This document shows positions 8,320 to 16,558 of a DNA stretch of 64,000 nt, piece after piece (positions within the stretch are counted from its first letter, which is position 1; each line of letters opens with the position of its first letter). This stretch comes from Rufibacter radiotolerans (lineage in GTDB: Bacteria; Bacteroidota; Bacteroidia; Cytophagales; Hymenobacteraceae), in assembly GCF_001078055.1 (NCBI RefSeq), contig NZ_CP010777.1, forward strand, positions 2,068,408 to 2,132,407, given 5' to 3'. The position numbers were made by a program, and so were the translations under genes. The notes beneath the pieces were generated by a model, which saw only the letters and a list, made by a program, of their open reading frames with translations, had not been told where the DNA came from and ran no database searches.

Positions 8320-9801
8320 TTATTTTCTAACCGGTTTAGCTACCTGCAACCGTTGCAAAACCAATTCCCAAAGGTGTTCATACGGAATTATTTCTATCTC
8401 TGCGTAGGCATCTCCAGGAGGCGTGGTACGCTGTAATTTCTGATAGAGGTACAACCCTTTTTTGTGCGTTACCACGGGGTCAAAGTCAGACCTTACCATC
8501 ACCGTCAGCAACTTAAAGAAGGCCCGGCTGCGTTCACTGAATGTGTCTTTAAAGTGGTTTTGGGCATATTTTTTCAGGGATTCTACCCGGTACTCCAGCG
8601 CCTCATGATCTGCGATGTCTAGGTAATACATTACCTGAAGAATAAGAATGGCTACGTTAAAGCCTTCTTTGTCTTTGCTATATGTAGGGGCATTCTGCAC
8701 CAATGCCTGCCACTTAAACGGTTGGTCTTGCTGCGGGGCCACGTAATGAAGATATGCCTCAAAAAGAGACCACCTCTCCTGGGCCAGCCGGTTAATCTTT
8801 TTTATAAATGGGTTATTTTGAACTTGTTGCAACAAGCCATGGCCCAAAAGGTATTTTCTGGCATGAATGGCCAGGAGGGTATAATTCTCCATGAAGGCAA
8901 ACCAGTTATTGCTAGCCGGGTTAAAGGAAGATAAATAGGTATTGGCTAATTCTAACCCTTCCTCCAGCTTTTTAGATCTCAAATGGGCATAAACCTGGAT
9001 AAACTGGTTAAACCGTTCATCAAACCGCCTTGAAATAATCGGGTTATCCTGAATTAATTGACTTGATTGATTGGTAATTAATACAATCTCACTAAAATTA
9101 CCAGTAAGTTCATGAAGCCAGATAGATAATCGGTAGTAATTATTAAATGTTTCAAAAGTTTGAGCCTGACACCATATTTGCTCCATCTTTCCAAGCACTT
9201 CATCAATTTGAAGTAAATAGTTTTTTCTGGCAGCTACTGAATGGCTTAATTCTATATTGGCTATCATAAAAAGCATTTCAGATTCCTGATCTGCTTCTAA
9301 TTTTCCGGTCACATTCTTTAATTGCTGTAATACTTTATAAAATAAACTCCGCTCATTTATGTTTACATAGGACTGTAAAATAGACCTTAAACATAACGAA
9401 GAGATATAATTAAAGTCATACTCTATAGATTTGGATAAAATCTTTTTTAGGATTGGCAGGGCCAGGTCATTTGCCCCTGAATCTATGAACACCCTGGCTT
9501 GGTAGAACTTTGCAAGGCAATTCTGCTCCACTGAATGCGGAGACACTTTCCCGTTATTATTTTCATCTAAGAAAAAAAGCTGGTTCATTAGCTTCTTCCT
9601 TAAACGTGATTTGATCATTTTCAAACCGCTTACATCTTCCCCTTTTGTGTAAAGAATAGAATAGGCTGTTTGGTCATCAACTACATTCCCAGAAACTATT
9701 TCTTGGTATAATCGTTTCTCCTTTGACTTATTTGTAAAAATTTGCGAAGCTTTTCCAGTTCTTTTTTCAATAATTTGAATTAGCTTTTTTAATTCATCCA
9801 T
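8320..9801 (-). CDS. uncharacterised 493-residue helical-repeat protein
   Basis: No signal peptide and no recognised catalytic motif. The sequence is strongly alpha-helical, with spaced Leu/Ala/Tyr patterns (for example YQARVFIDSGANDLALPIL and ILQVMYYLDIADHEALEYRV) that resemble TPR-like solenoids. The N-terminal ~90 residues are Lys-rich (KRTGKASQIFTNKSKEKRLY, MIKSRLRKKLMNQLFFLDEN). I do not recognise the family and infer a scaffold or regulatory solenoid. Its 5' half and upstream region are noticeably AT-richer than neighbouring genes. It is divergent from the Thr/Ser-rich mini-protein. Confidence 0.75.
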   Translation of the reverse strand: MDELKKLIQIIEKRTGKASQIFTNKSKEKRLYQEIVSGNVVDDQTAYSILYTKGEDVSGLKMIKSRLRKKLMNQLFFLDENNNGKVSPHSVEQNCLAKFYQARVFIDSGANDLALPILKKILSKSIEYDFNYISSLCLRSILQSYVNINERSLFYKVLQQLKNVTGKLEADQESEMLFMIANIELSHSVAARKNYLLQIDEVLGKMEQIWCQAQTFETFNNYYRLSIWLHELTGNFSEIVLITNQSSQLIQDNPIISRRFDERFNQFIQVYAHLRSKKLEEGLELANTYLSSFNPASNNWFAFMENYTLLAIHARKYLLGHGLLQQVQNNPFIKKINRLAQERWSLFEAYLHYVAPQQDQPFKWQALVQNAPTYSKDKEGFNVAILILQVMYYLDIADHEALEYRVESLKKYAQNHFKDTFSERSRAFFKLLTVMVRSDFDPVVTHKKGLYLYQKLQRTTPPGDAYAEIEIIPYEHLWELVLQRLQVAKPVRK

Positions 9802-10084
9802 TTTCTTTCAGAGTAATATTTTTTCATAAATTGGCCGTCTAAAATTTAATCAGAATGCTAAGGAAATAATAAATCTTAATGACATACCCAAGCATGTTAC
9901 TTATTATTAAAATTTGATTAAATTTTACTCATTAAACATACACTATCATTAAAATATTACCAATTAAAATTTAATTATTTATATTTTTTATAAATATAGT
10001 TATAGTTACGTATTCAGCAATTCTTTCCTTTATCACGCCCTTATGGGCCTTTATATTTGCAGTATACTTTAATTCAACTAAGCC
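9802..10084. other. AT-rich divergent intergenic region
   Basis: 283 very AT-rich bases between the divergent solenoid and mini-protein genes. No ORF is supported. It must carry both promoters; the rightward one is listed separately. Confidence 0.6.
10052..10059 (+). promoter_or_regulatory. probable -7 element of the mini-protein gene
   Basis: TATATTTG, a full match to TAnnTTTG, 25 bases before the ATG. The trinucleotide 19 bases upstream is TTA (10030-10032), one mismatch from the TTG -33 box. Confidence 0.5.
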
Positions 10085-10321
10085 ATGCTAGATTTACTTC
10101 TTTCTCTGCTACTGCAACTTGCCCTTTTAAATGGTGGAACTGTAGAACAAAAGGATAAAAAAGAATCCACTACCACTACTACTTTTTCTACTACTTCAAC
10201 TGGAACAACTAGTACTACTACTTCTACTACTGACGGAAGCACAAGTACTGACACTGGGACAGGTACAAGCGGTGGTGAAACCGGCTATGGTGGATCTGGA
10301 ACCTGGGATACAAGAGACTAG
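10085..10321 (+). CDS. Thr/Ser/Gly-rich mini-protein, unknown function
   Basis: A 78-residue ORF: a hydrophobic Leu-rich N-terminus (MLDLLLSLLLQLALLNGG), a short charged stretch (EQKDKKES), then about 45 residues almost only Thr, Ser and Gly, ending GYGGSGTWDTRD. The Leu-rich start could be a signal or membrane anchor and the tail a disordered, modifiable segment. A good -7 element lies at the expected distance, which argues that it is expressed. It precedes the peptide-transporter genes by 120 bases on the same strand. No family is recognised; low-complexity chance ORF remains possible. Confidence 0.55.
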   Translation: MLDLLLSLLLQLALLNGGTVEQKDKKESTTTTTFSTTSTGTTSTTTSTTDGSTSTDTGTGTSGGETGYGGSGTWDTRD

Positions 10322-10441
10322 AAAAATTTAGAAGTATAAGAAGAGAATTAAAAATTCTCCTTTCAATATTTTTTGGCTAAGGCTAATTGAGGCAAGTTTC
10401 GTAATATTGAGCAAGGCGTTCGCCTGAACTTTATGCTCCTT

Positions 10442-12163
10442 ATGAAAAACTACTGCGCAAAGAGCCTTAGCTTTTTTTTTATCTGGCTTCTTTCCTGCTC
10501 TTCCCCTACCAAGGAAGCCAGCATTAGGGTAAGGTTCTCTCAGGACCCAGAATCCTTACACCCTTTAAGTTATGGGAATGCACCTGCGCTTCAGGTGTTA
10601 AACCTGATCTACCAAAGCCTTTTGACCATTGACCTAAGGGATAAATCCATCCAACCGCTGCTAGCTGGAGGGCTCCCTACCGTCCGTCGGGACGATTCCC
10701 TTTCTTATTTTACCTTCAAGCTTCGTCCCCAGGCCAAATGGGACAATGGAACGGCGGTCACCGCCTCAGATGTAGCTTTCTCTCTAAAACTACTACATAG
10801 CCCATTGCTGGACAATGAACGGTGGCGGGCTCAATTCAATTTTATTAAAGATATCATCATTCAGCCCGGTGACTCTGCCTCTTTTACGTTGGTTTGCCGT
10901 GGCTATACTCCAGAAATGCGGCTTATGACCGGTGATTTCTTTGTGTTGCCTGCGCATAGATTTGACCCTAAAGGTTTGCTGTCCAACATACCCTTTCATA
11001 CCATCCGGCAAAAGTTTGATTCCTTGGCCTCTACGTCAACTTTTAAAACATATGCTGCCTTTTTAAACCAACCACAGTTTGCCAGGGATACTGCCTGGGT
11101 GAGAGGAAGCGGTCCTTACAAACTAAAATCCTGGAGAAACGGCCAGACGGTTGTCTTGGATAAAAAGCAAGGCTGGTGGGGGGACCAGGTAGCTAAAGAG
11201 GCTGAGATTTTACGGGCTACTCCAGGCAAAATTGTTTTCCAGATCATTCCAGATAACGCGGCCGCAATCATGGCCTTAAAAGCAGGCCAATTAGATCTGC
11301 TGGATGACATGCCCCTTGTTGCCTTCCAGGAAATGAAAAAGAATGAAAAGTATCAGAACAAATTCACCTTTTCATCCCCTTCTTCCTTTGATCTGGTCTT
11401 TCTAGGGATGAACGGTGACAAACCTTACCTTCAAGACAAACACACGCGCCAGGCTATTTCCCATATATTCAACGTGCCGCAAATTATAAACTCCCTTCAG
11501 GGGGGCTACGCTACTCCTTCGGTTGGGTTGGTTCATCCTGAAGAGAAACAGTATTATAATAAAGGACTATCTCCCGTTACCTATGACTTGAAAAAAGCCT
11601 CTCAGTTATTAGGGCAAGCTGGGTGGGTGAAAACATCAGAAGGGTGGCACAAGACCATAGCTAATCAAAGGCAGAAATTGGAGTTAGAAGTCATCCATAG
11701 AGCCGGCAATTCTGATTTTGAGCACCTGGCTATTCTTTTAAAGCAAAATGCACAGGCTATTGGCGTTCCGGTGACCATACAGGCGCTAGAGAGTAGCCAA
11801 ATACGGGAAAGGTTAGACACCAAACAGTTTGATCTGTTTTTCAGAACCCTTTCCGGAAATCCTTTTTCCTATAACCTTATCCCTCTTTTACATACCTCTA
11901 ATAAAGTGGAAGGAGGTTCTAATGTAACTGGTTTTGGGACGCCTGAAACGGACCAATTGCTGGAAAATATTGCCAGCGAGGAAGGCACAGAGCAAAAAGC
12001 GGTGCTTCTCAAAAAACTCCAGCAGGAGATGCAGGAACAGAGCAATTGGGTTTTCCTTTACTTTCTGCAGAACAAAATAGCCGTTTCTAAAAGGATTGAC
12101 GCCGCGGTGGTTTCCTCTTTAAAACCGGGCTATGACCTGACCAAATTTACCTTTAAGAAGTAA
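10442..12163 (+). CDS. peptide ABC transporter substrate-binding lipoprotein (family 5)
   Basis: 573 residues from ATG 10442 (an in-frame ATG at 10433 adds three residues). Lipobox FIWLLSCS marks a lipoprotein. The body is a family-5 extracellular solute-binding protein (DppA/OppA-like): RVRFSQDPESLHPLSYGNAP, WDNGTAVTASDVAFSLKLL, GSGPYKLKSWRNGQTVVLDK, LFLGMNGDKPY-type region and RQAISHIFNVPQIINSLQGG. Such proteins capture oligopeptides, nickel chelates or other small ligands for the import permeases, which are the next two genes (6-base gap). The ligand cannot be told. Confidence 0.9.
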   Translation: MKNYCAKSLSFFFIWLLSCSSPTKEASIRVRFSQDPESLHPLSYGNAPALQVLNLIYQSLLTIDLRDKSIQPLLAGGLPTVRRDDSLSYFTFKLRPQAKWDNGTAVTASDVAFSLKLLHSPLLDNERWRAQFNFIKDIIIQPGDSASFTLVCRGYTPEMRLMTGDFFVLPAHRFDPKGLLSNIPFHTIRQKFDSLASTSTFKTYAAFLNQPQFARDTAWVRGSGPYKLKSWRNGQTVVLDKKQGWWGDQVAKEAEILRATPGKIVFQIIPDNAAAIMALKAGQLDLLDDMPLVAFQEMKKNEKYQNKFTFSSPSSFDLVFLGMNGDKPYLQDKHTRQAISHIFNVPQIINSLQGGYATPSVGLVHPEEKQYYNKGLSPVTYDLKKASQLLGQAGWVKTSEGWHKTIANQRQKLELEVIHRAGNSDFEHLAILLKQNAQAIGVPVTIQALESSQIRERLDTKQFDLFFRTLSGNPFSYNLIPLLHTSNKVEGGSNVTGFGTPETDQLLENIASEEGTEQKAVLLKKLQQEMQEQSNWVFLYFLQNKIAVSKRIDAAVVSSLKPGYDLTKFTFKK

Positions 12164-12169
12164 GACGGC

Positions 12170-13543
12170 ATGGCCCCCATTCGCCCCCTCAGGCAGCTGT
12201 TACAGTTGGTGGCTACGCTCTGGCTTATGGCCTCTATGGTGTTTATCTTGAGCAGGCTGCTGCCCTCTACCTATAAACCCAGAGGGATGCAGGATGCTGA
12301 TGTAGCTACCTATGGCTTACCTGATGCCGCCACCCAATCCAGCATCACGGCTGATTACCAAAAAAGGACAGGACTCCACCTGCCTCTTTTTTACGTGGGC
12401 ATGGTGTTACAAGGAAGGCAACAAGCAACCCACATAAAGGCTCTGCCAGCAGACCGCCCCTGGGTTGAGCAAGCCGTACTTTGGAAAGGAGTAAATGCAG
12501 CTATAGCCTTCTATACCGCCTGGCAAGCGTGGCTTCCTTCTGTCCCTGAAAAAAACAGACAAGAGGTTTTTAAGGAATTACAAACTTGGGTAAACAGCGA
12601 AAGGCTTGAGAACAGGGAAAACCAGGAGCAGAAGGTACTGAATCTACTGTCCTCGTCTCCTTGCCCGCAAGGTTATACTATTACCAATGCCTGGAAAAAC
12701 CTCCAGGCAGCAGAAGCTCCCTTACACTATTATTTACCCCAATTAAATTGGAACGGGGCAGAAAATGCCTACTATCTTTGGCTTAAAAAACTGTTGAAAG
12801 GAGATTTGGGGGCTTCAAATCAGGATTACGAACCTGTTATAAATAAAATTGGTGATGCCGCTCTCATCTCTTTTGCCATTGCCATTTTAGGGCTGGTAGT
12901 GGGGCTTATTACCACTTACTTTGCGGGGCTTTATTTCACCCTGCACCCGCACAGTACCTTTACTAAGACTTCGCATCTGATTTTATATTTCCTGGACAGT
13001 ATTCCAGGCTTTTTGATTGCGTTGGGCTTGTATGGCTTGGCTCTCTACCTGGCAGGCTATTCTTCGGGGAATATATTTGGGGAAAACCAAGGAGATGAAT
13101 CTCTTTTACAGCTCTGGACCCAACCTTCCATTCTACTTGGTGGGCTTTGTATTGTCTTACTCATCCTTCCCCATATTACGTTACAGTTTCATCGCAGCCT
13201 GAAGGATCAGATGAACAAGCTTTACCTCAAAACCGCCCTGGCCAAAGGTTTAACCTACAAAAAGGCAATTCAAGTTCATGCCCTTCCCAACGCAATGGTA
13301 GCCTCTTTTACCATCTTGAGTGAGGTGATCATTGGCTTAATGGCTGGGGTACTCATTATAGAGACTACTTTCTCTTTGCCAGGCCTGGGGAGCCTGTTAA
13401 CCAAATCCATCCTTTCCGCTGACTTCCCGGTATTGATTGGCCTGACGCTATTCTTTCTCTTATTTAGGGTGGTGGTTATTTGGGTAATGGACAATCTATT
13501 AGCCCTCATTGACCCCCGAATGAACATCTCCCAGAACGCATGA
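12170..13543 (+). CDS. DppB-like ABC permease with enlarged periplasmic loop
   Basis: 457 residues, about 120 more than typical DppB/OppB. TM1 (LVATLWLMASMVFILSRLLP) and the usual YxxRTGLxxPLFY segment are followed by an extra hydrophilic stretch (~residues 85-195). The conserved LKKLLKGDLGAS, five further TM helices, an EAA-like cytoplasmic motif (AKGLTYKKAIQVHALPNA) and the closing FSLPGLGSLL and DPRM come after it. Its stop overlaps the next start by 4 bases (ATGA), indicating translational coupling. The insertion would face the periplasm near the binding protein and may form a lid or docking surface; that is inference. Confidence 0.9.
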   Translation: MAPIRPLRQLLQLVATLWLMASMVFILSRLLPSTYKPRGMQDADVATYGLPDAATQSSITADYQKRTGLHLPLFYVGMVLQGRQQATHIKALPADRPWVEQAVLWKGVNAAIAFYTAWQAWLPSVPEKNRQEVFKELQTWVNSERLENRENQEQKVLNLLSSSPCPQGYTITNAWKNLQAAEAPLHYYLPQLNWNGAENAYYLWLKKLLKGDLGASNQDYEPVINKIGDAALISFAIAILGLVVGLITTYFAGLYFTLHPHSTFTKTSHLILYFLDSIPGFLIALGLYGLALYLAGYSSGNIFGENQGDESLLQLWTQPSILLGGLCIVLLILPHITLQFHRSLKDQMNKLYLKTALAKGLTYKKAIQVHALPNAMVASFTILSEVIIGLMAGVLIIETTFSLPGLGSLLTKSILSADFPVLIGLTLFFLLFRVVVIWVMDNLLALIDPRMNISQNA

Positions 13544-14610
13544 TGGCGGCCAGGGCACTACTACAACCATTTTCAGCCGATAAAGTCAACTGGGCTGTGC
13601 TCTGGTTAGCGCTGTTCACTTTAGCGGCTGGTGGTGCCCACCTCTACCTTTCATGGGGCGGGCAATTGCTGGCAAACCCAGATCAGGCCTACGCTGGCCC
13701 TTTCCAAAATTCCCTGTTTCTTCTGGGCACAGACCAATTAGGCAGAGATGTTCTCTCCTATCTTTTGCTGAGTTGCCGCACTGCCTGGTTGTTGGTTTTT
13801 CCTCCTCTCATAGGGGCCACGCTCCTTGGGGTCACTACCGGAACTGCCGCTGCCCTGGTGGGCAATGATAAATTTAAACTTAGAGTATCGGATTTGATTT
13901 CCTTTGGTCTCACCTTGTTACTAGGGTTATTATTTTATCCTATGTTTCAATGGGGAACAGAGAAAACCCTTGGCAATGGAGCCTTCTCAGTTCTTGCATA
14001 TCTCTGCACTTTTTTGGTCATTGGCTTCGTTCTTCTTTCCCAACTTCTTAAAAACCTACTTGGCGGGGCCAAGACTTTTGCTCTTCCGGTAGATGCGGCT
14101 TTGCAAAAAATCATAGAGGTGTGGTCTACCTTCCCTAAGCTGCTTCTGTTGTTGCTCTTGACTACCTTTACCCCTTTCTCCATCCTTACCCTTATGGGTT
14201 GGATTTGCGCCACCTACTGGGTACTTCCCGCCCGGGTGGCTAGGGCCTCTGTCCTACAGCTAAAGCAGGAAGCCTTTTTTGAGGCAACCACTTCCTTAGG
14301 TCTCCCCTTTCAAAGGGTATTGGTAAACCACCTTTGGCCCTCCCTAAAAGGGCCGGTTATTACCAACTTCTGCTTTGCCGCCTCGGGGTTAATGGGCATT
14401 GGGTCTACCTTGGCGTATTTAGGGATAGGCTTGCCTGCCGATGTGCCTTCCTGGGGTAAAATGTTAGCCTCCGCCCGGCTTTCCTTAGAGGCATGGTGGT
14501 TATTTGCCTTTCCTGCACTGTTACTTCTGATTACTATTTTCAGTTTACAGGCAATGGGTAACAAATATTCCTCCTCCAAAACAGCCAACTCTGTTACGAA
14601 TCACCAATAA
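13540..14610 (+). CDS. DppC-like ABC permease
   Basis: 356 residues; the second permease of the binding-protein-dependent importer. LLGTDQLGRDVLSYLLLSCR matches the DppC/OppC segment after TM1. The EAA-type motif EATTSLGLPFQRVLVNHLWP and the downstream GIGSTLAYLGIGLPADVPSW with WGKMLASAR are also diagnostic. There is extra length between TM2 and TM4. The gene is coupled to the DppB-like gene by an ATGA overlap. No DppD/DppF ATPase gene follows, so the ATP-hydrolysing subunits must come from elsewhere in the genome. Confidence 0.88.
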   Translation: MMAARALLQPFSADKVNWAVLWLALFTLAAGGAHLYLSWGGQLLANPDQAYAGPFQNSLFLLGTDQLGRDVLSYLLLSCRTAWLLVFPPLIGATLLGVTTGTAAALVGNDKFKLRVSDLISFGLTLLLGLLFYPMFQWGTEKTLGNGAFSVLAYLCTFLVIGFVLLSQLLKNLLGGAKTFALPVDAALQKIIEVWSTFPKLLLLLLLTTFTPFSILTLMGWICATYWVLPARVARASVLQLKQEAFFEATTSLGLPFQRVLVNHLWPSLKGPVITNFCFAASGLMGIGSTLAYLGIGLPADVPSWGKMLASARLSLEAWWLFAFPALLLLITIFSLQAMGNKYSSSKTANSVTNHQ

Positions 14611-14784
14611 TAACCCATTTTATTGTTATCGTTTTTCATCCTAAAAAGCCAAAAGAACTATATTTTTATTTCTATATCATTTTTAGAATATCATATCCCA
14701 CTTCTGTCCAAGTTATCTTATCAATAATTGTTTCCTGTTTTCTATTGACTTTACCCCCTATTATTGTATCATATAATAAAGTAT

Positions 14785-15051
14785 ATGATGATGAAAGTAT
14801 CTGGTAAGGGTTTAATTTCTGCAGCGGTTCGGCAGCAATTCCCCCAAATAAGCTTTTCTTCAGTTTTAAAAAAGCCAGGAGGGCAAACCTCTCTTTTAGC
14901 TTTTGTACAACAAGAAAAAGTGAATACTTCTTCCTCAGGAAACAAGATTGAATTTAAGACGCCTTTGGCTGACGGCTTCATTCTAGATGGATACTATCTA
15001 GGCACCTTTGAGTTTGATTCTCTAACTGGTCACCCAGGAATTAGATACTAG
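14785..15051 (+). CDS. unrecognised 88-residue protein
   Basis: Begins at one of three consecutive ATG codons (14785-14793); the frame is open to a TTG at 14764. The basic N-terminal half (KVSGKGLISAAVRQQFPQIS, LKKPGGQTSLLAFVQQEK) is followed by an acidic/aromatic C-terminal half (KTPLADGFILDGYYLGTFEF). There is no signal peptide or membrane segment. It lies 174 bases after the peptide permease genes and is followed immediately by two tandem terminators, so it is probably a real transcribed gene. Function unknown; a precursor peptide or small binding protein would fit, without evidence. Confidence 0.55.
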   Translation: MMMKVSGKGLISAAVRQQFPQISFSSVLKKPGGQTSLLAFVQQEKVNTSSSGNKIEFKTPLADGFILDGYYLGTFEFDSLTGHPGIRY

Positions 15052-15065
15052 TTTTTTTGTGTTGT

Positions 15066-15100
15066 CTTCCGTAGCCCCCCATGCGGAAGTTAGTTTTTTT
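15066..15100 (+). terminator. intrinsic terminator (first of tandem pair)
   Basis: 6-bp stem CTTCCG/CGGAAG around a C-rich loop, then TTAGTTTTTTT. It follows the 88-residue protein gene by 14 bases. Confidence 0.75.
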
Positions 15101-15115
15101 GTTGTTTGTCTGTTT

Positions 15116-15148
15116 GCCTGCCGGCTTGTCACCGGCAGGCTTTTTTTT
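15116..15148 (+). terminator. intrinsic terminator (second of tandem pair)
   Basis: 9-bp stem GCCTGCCGG/CCGGCAGGC with a 7-nt loop followed by eight T. Together with the first it makes a very tight end to the peptide-transporter region. Confidence 0.92.
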
Positions 15149-15439
15149 GCCCTGCCCGTCCCTTTATTTCGGCAGTCACCAATTCCGGGTAAAATTTAAC
15201 AGGGTTCTCTAAGATTAAGCATCCTTCTCTCTAAAGCTATTTTGTGCCTGTTTCCCGAAAAACAGGCACAAAACGCACCGGCCTTTTCAGGAGACTTTCT
15301 GATATTGAGTTAGTTCAGTTACAATAAAAGACAGTGCCAAAGTTAGTGGGATATAACAACTGCAGACTTTTTAGAAAGCGTTGTTGAATGAACCCACCTA
15401 ATCTTTATAAAACCAGGCAAATATTAATCCATCCGCTCT
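15149..15439. other. intergenic region with one repeat copy
   Basis: Convergent gap of about 290 bases between the tandem terminators and the end of the ABC-2 permease gene. Apart from palindrome copy 4, nothing is recognised. Confidence 0.6.
15240..15273. repeat. GTTTT-palindrome family, copy 4 (GTGCC variant)
   Basis: TTTTGTGCCTGTTT pairs exactly with AAACAGGCACAAAA: the usual GGGCC/GGCCC pairing is replaced on both arms by GTGCC/GGCAC, a compensatory pair of changes. Confidence 0.9.
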
Positions 15440-16558
15440 CTAAGAACGTTTGTGGTAGCTTAGGACCGCCCACCCATTCAGCAGCACCGCAAAACCAAAC
15501 ATAATCGCCAACTGCTGCCTGATCTCATATAGCCCTGCCCCCTTCAGTACCACCAGCCTTATGACGTCTATAAAGTAGGCGACCGGGTTAATGCGGGTAA
15601 TGTAACGGGCCCAGGTTGGCATACTGTCTATGGGCGTGTACAGGCCGCTGAGCAGGATGAAGATCATCATCATAAAAAAGGAAACCAACATGGCCTGTTG
15701 CTGGGTGTCTGAGTAGGTGGAAGTAAGAAGCCCTAACCCTAGCACTGCCAGCAGAAAAACGGCGGCAAACACATAGATGGTCAGAAAGCTGCCCAGCGGA
15801 ATGATGCCATAGCCTATCCGGGCAATACCAAACCCAAGGGTTAGCACCAGCAGGCCCATCGCCCAGAAAGGAATCAGTTTGCCCAGAATAAAGTGGTGTT
15901 TCTTGATGGGGGTCACGTTGATCTGCTCCATGGTGCCAACCTCCTTTTCGCGCACAATATTAAGTGACGTCAGAAAAGACCCAACCAACGTCACCAGAAT
16001 CACCAGAATGCCGGGTACCATAAAGACCTTGTAGTTCATGCGCGGGTTAAACCAGTTGGTAGGCACTATGTCAATAGTGGTTTCGGGGCTTAGGCGGGGC
16101 AACTGAATCCATTGGGTTCTTACTTCCCGGTTATAGTCTTGGATGATGGAACGAAGATAGGCTCCCCCCAGGTTGGCCTTAACCCCATTTATGGAGTTGA
16201 TAGCCAGAAACAGCGTGGCCTGGTCTTCATGCACCAGACTTTTCTCAAACCGCGCCGGAATTTCCAGAATCAGGTCAGCCCGGTCTTCCTCTACTTCCTG
16301 CAGGGCATCTGCATAGGAGTCTGAAAAGGAATTCAGTTTAAAGTATCCGGAGGAAGTAACTTTCTGCACCAGTTGCCGGGAGTATTCAGAATGGTCATGG
16401 TCTACTACGCTCAGGAGAATGTTTTTCATCTCATAGTCTGCGGCGTTGGGCAGCAGCACCAGTTGCAGCATGGGCATTACCAAGATCATCCGGAGGATGG
16501 ATTTATCACGGGTAATCTGCCTGAATTCCTTTTGCAGTAAAAACAGCAGCGTTCTCAT
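15440..16558 (-). CDS. ABC-2 type efflux permease (second, YbhR-like)
   Basis: 372 residues: one N-terminal TM helix after LLQKEFRQITRDKSILRMIL, a ~140-residue extracytoplasmic domain, then five TM helices. Family signatures are TSLNIVREKEVGTMEQINVT (cytoplasmic coupling element) and LLSGLYTPIDSMPTWARYIT followed by INPVAYFIDVIRLVVLKG. These ABC-2 permeases pair with a homologue, here the preceding gene whose stop overlaps this start by 4 bases. Last gene of the efflux operon; probable export of drugs or lipophilic compounds, inferred from the E. coli YbhGFSR resemblance. Confidence 0.92.
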   Translation of the reverse strand: MRTLLFLLQKEFRQITRDKSILRMILVMPMLQLVLLPNAADYEMKNILLSVVDHDHSEYSRQLVQKVTSSGYFKLNSFSDSYADALQEVEEDRADLILEIPARFEKSLVHEDQATLFLAINSINGVKANLGGAYLRSIIQDYNREVRTQWIQLPRLSPETTIDIVPTNWFNPRMNYKVFMVPGILVILVTLVGSFLTSLNIVREKEVGTMEQINVTPIKKHHFILGKLIPFWAMGLLVLTLGFGIARIGYGIIPLGSFLTIYVFAAVFLLAVLGLGLLTSTYSDTQQQAMLVSFFMMMIFILLSGLYTPIDSMPTWARYITRINPVAYFIDVIRLVVLKGAGLYEIRQQLAIMFGFAVLLNGWAVLSYHKRS

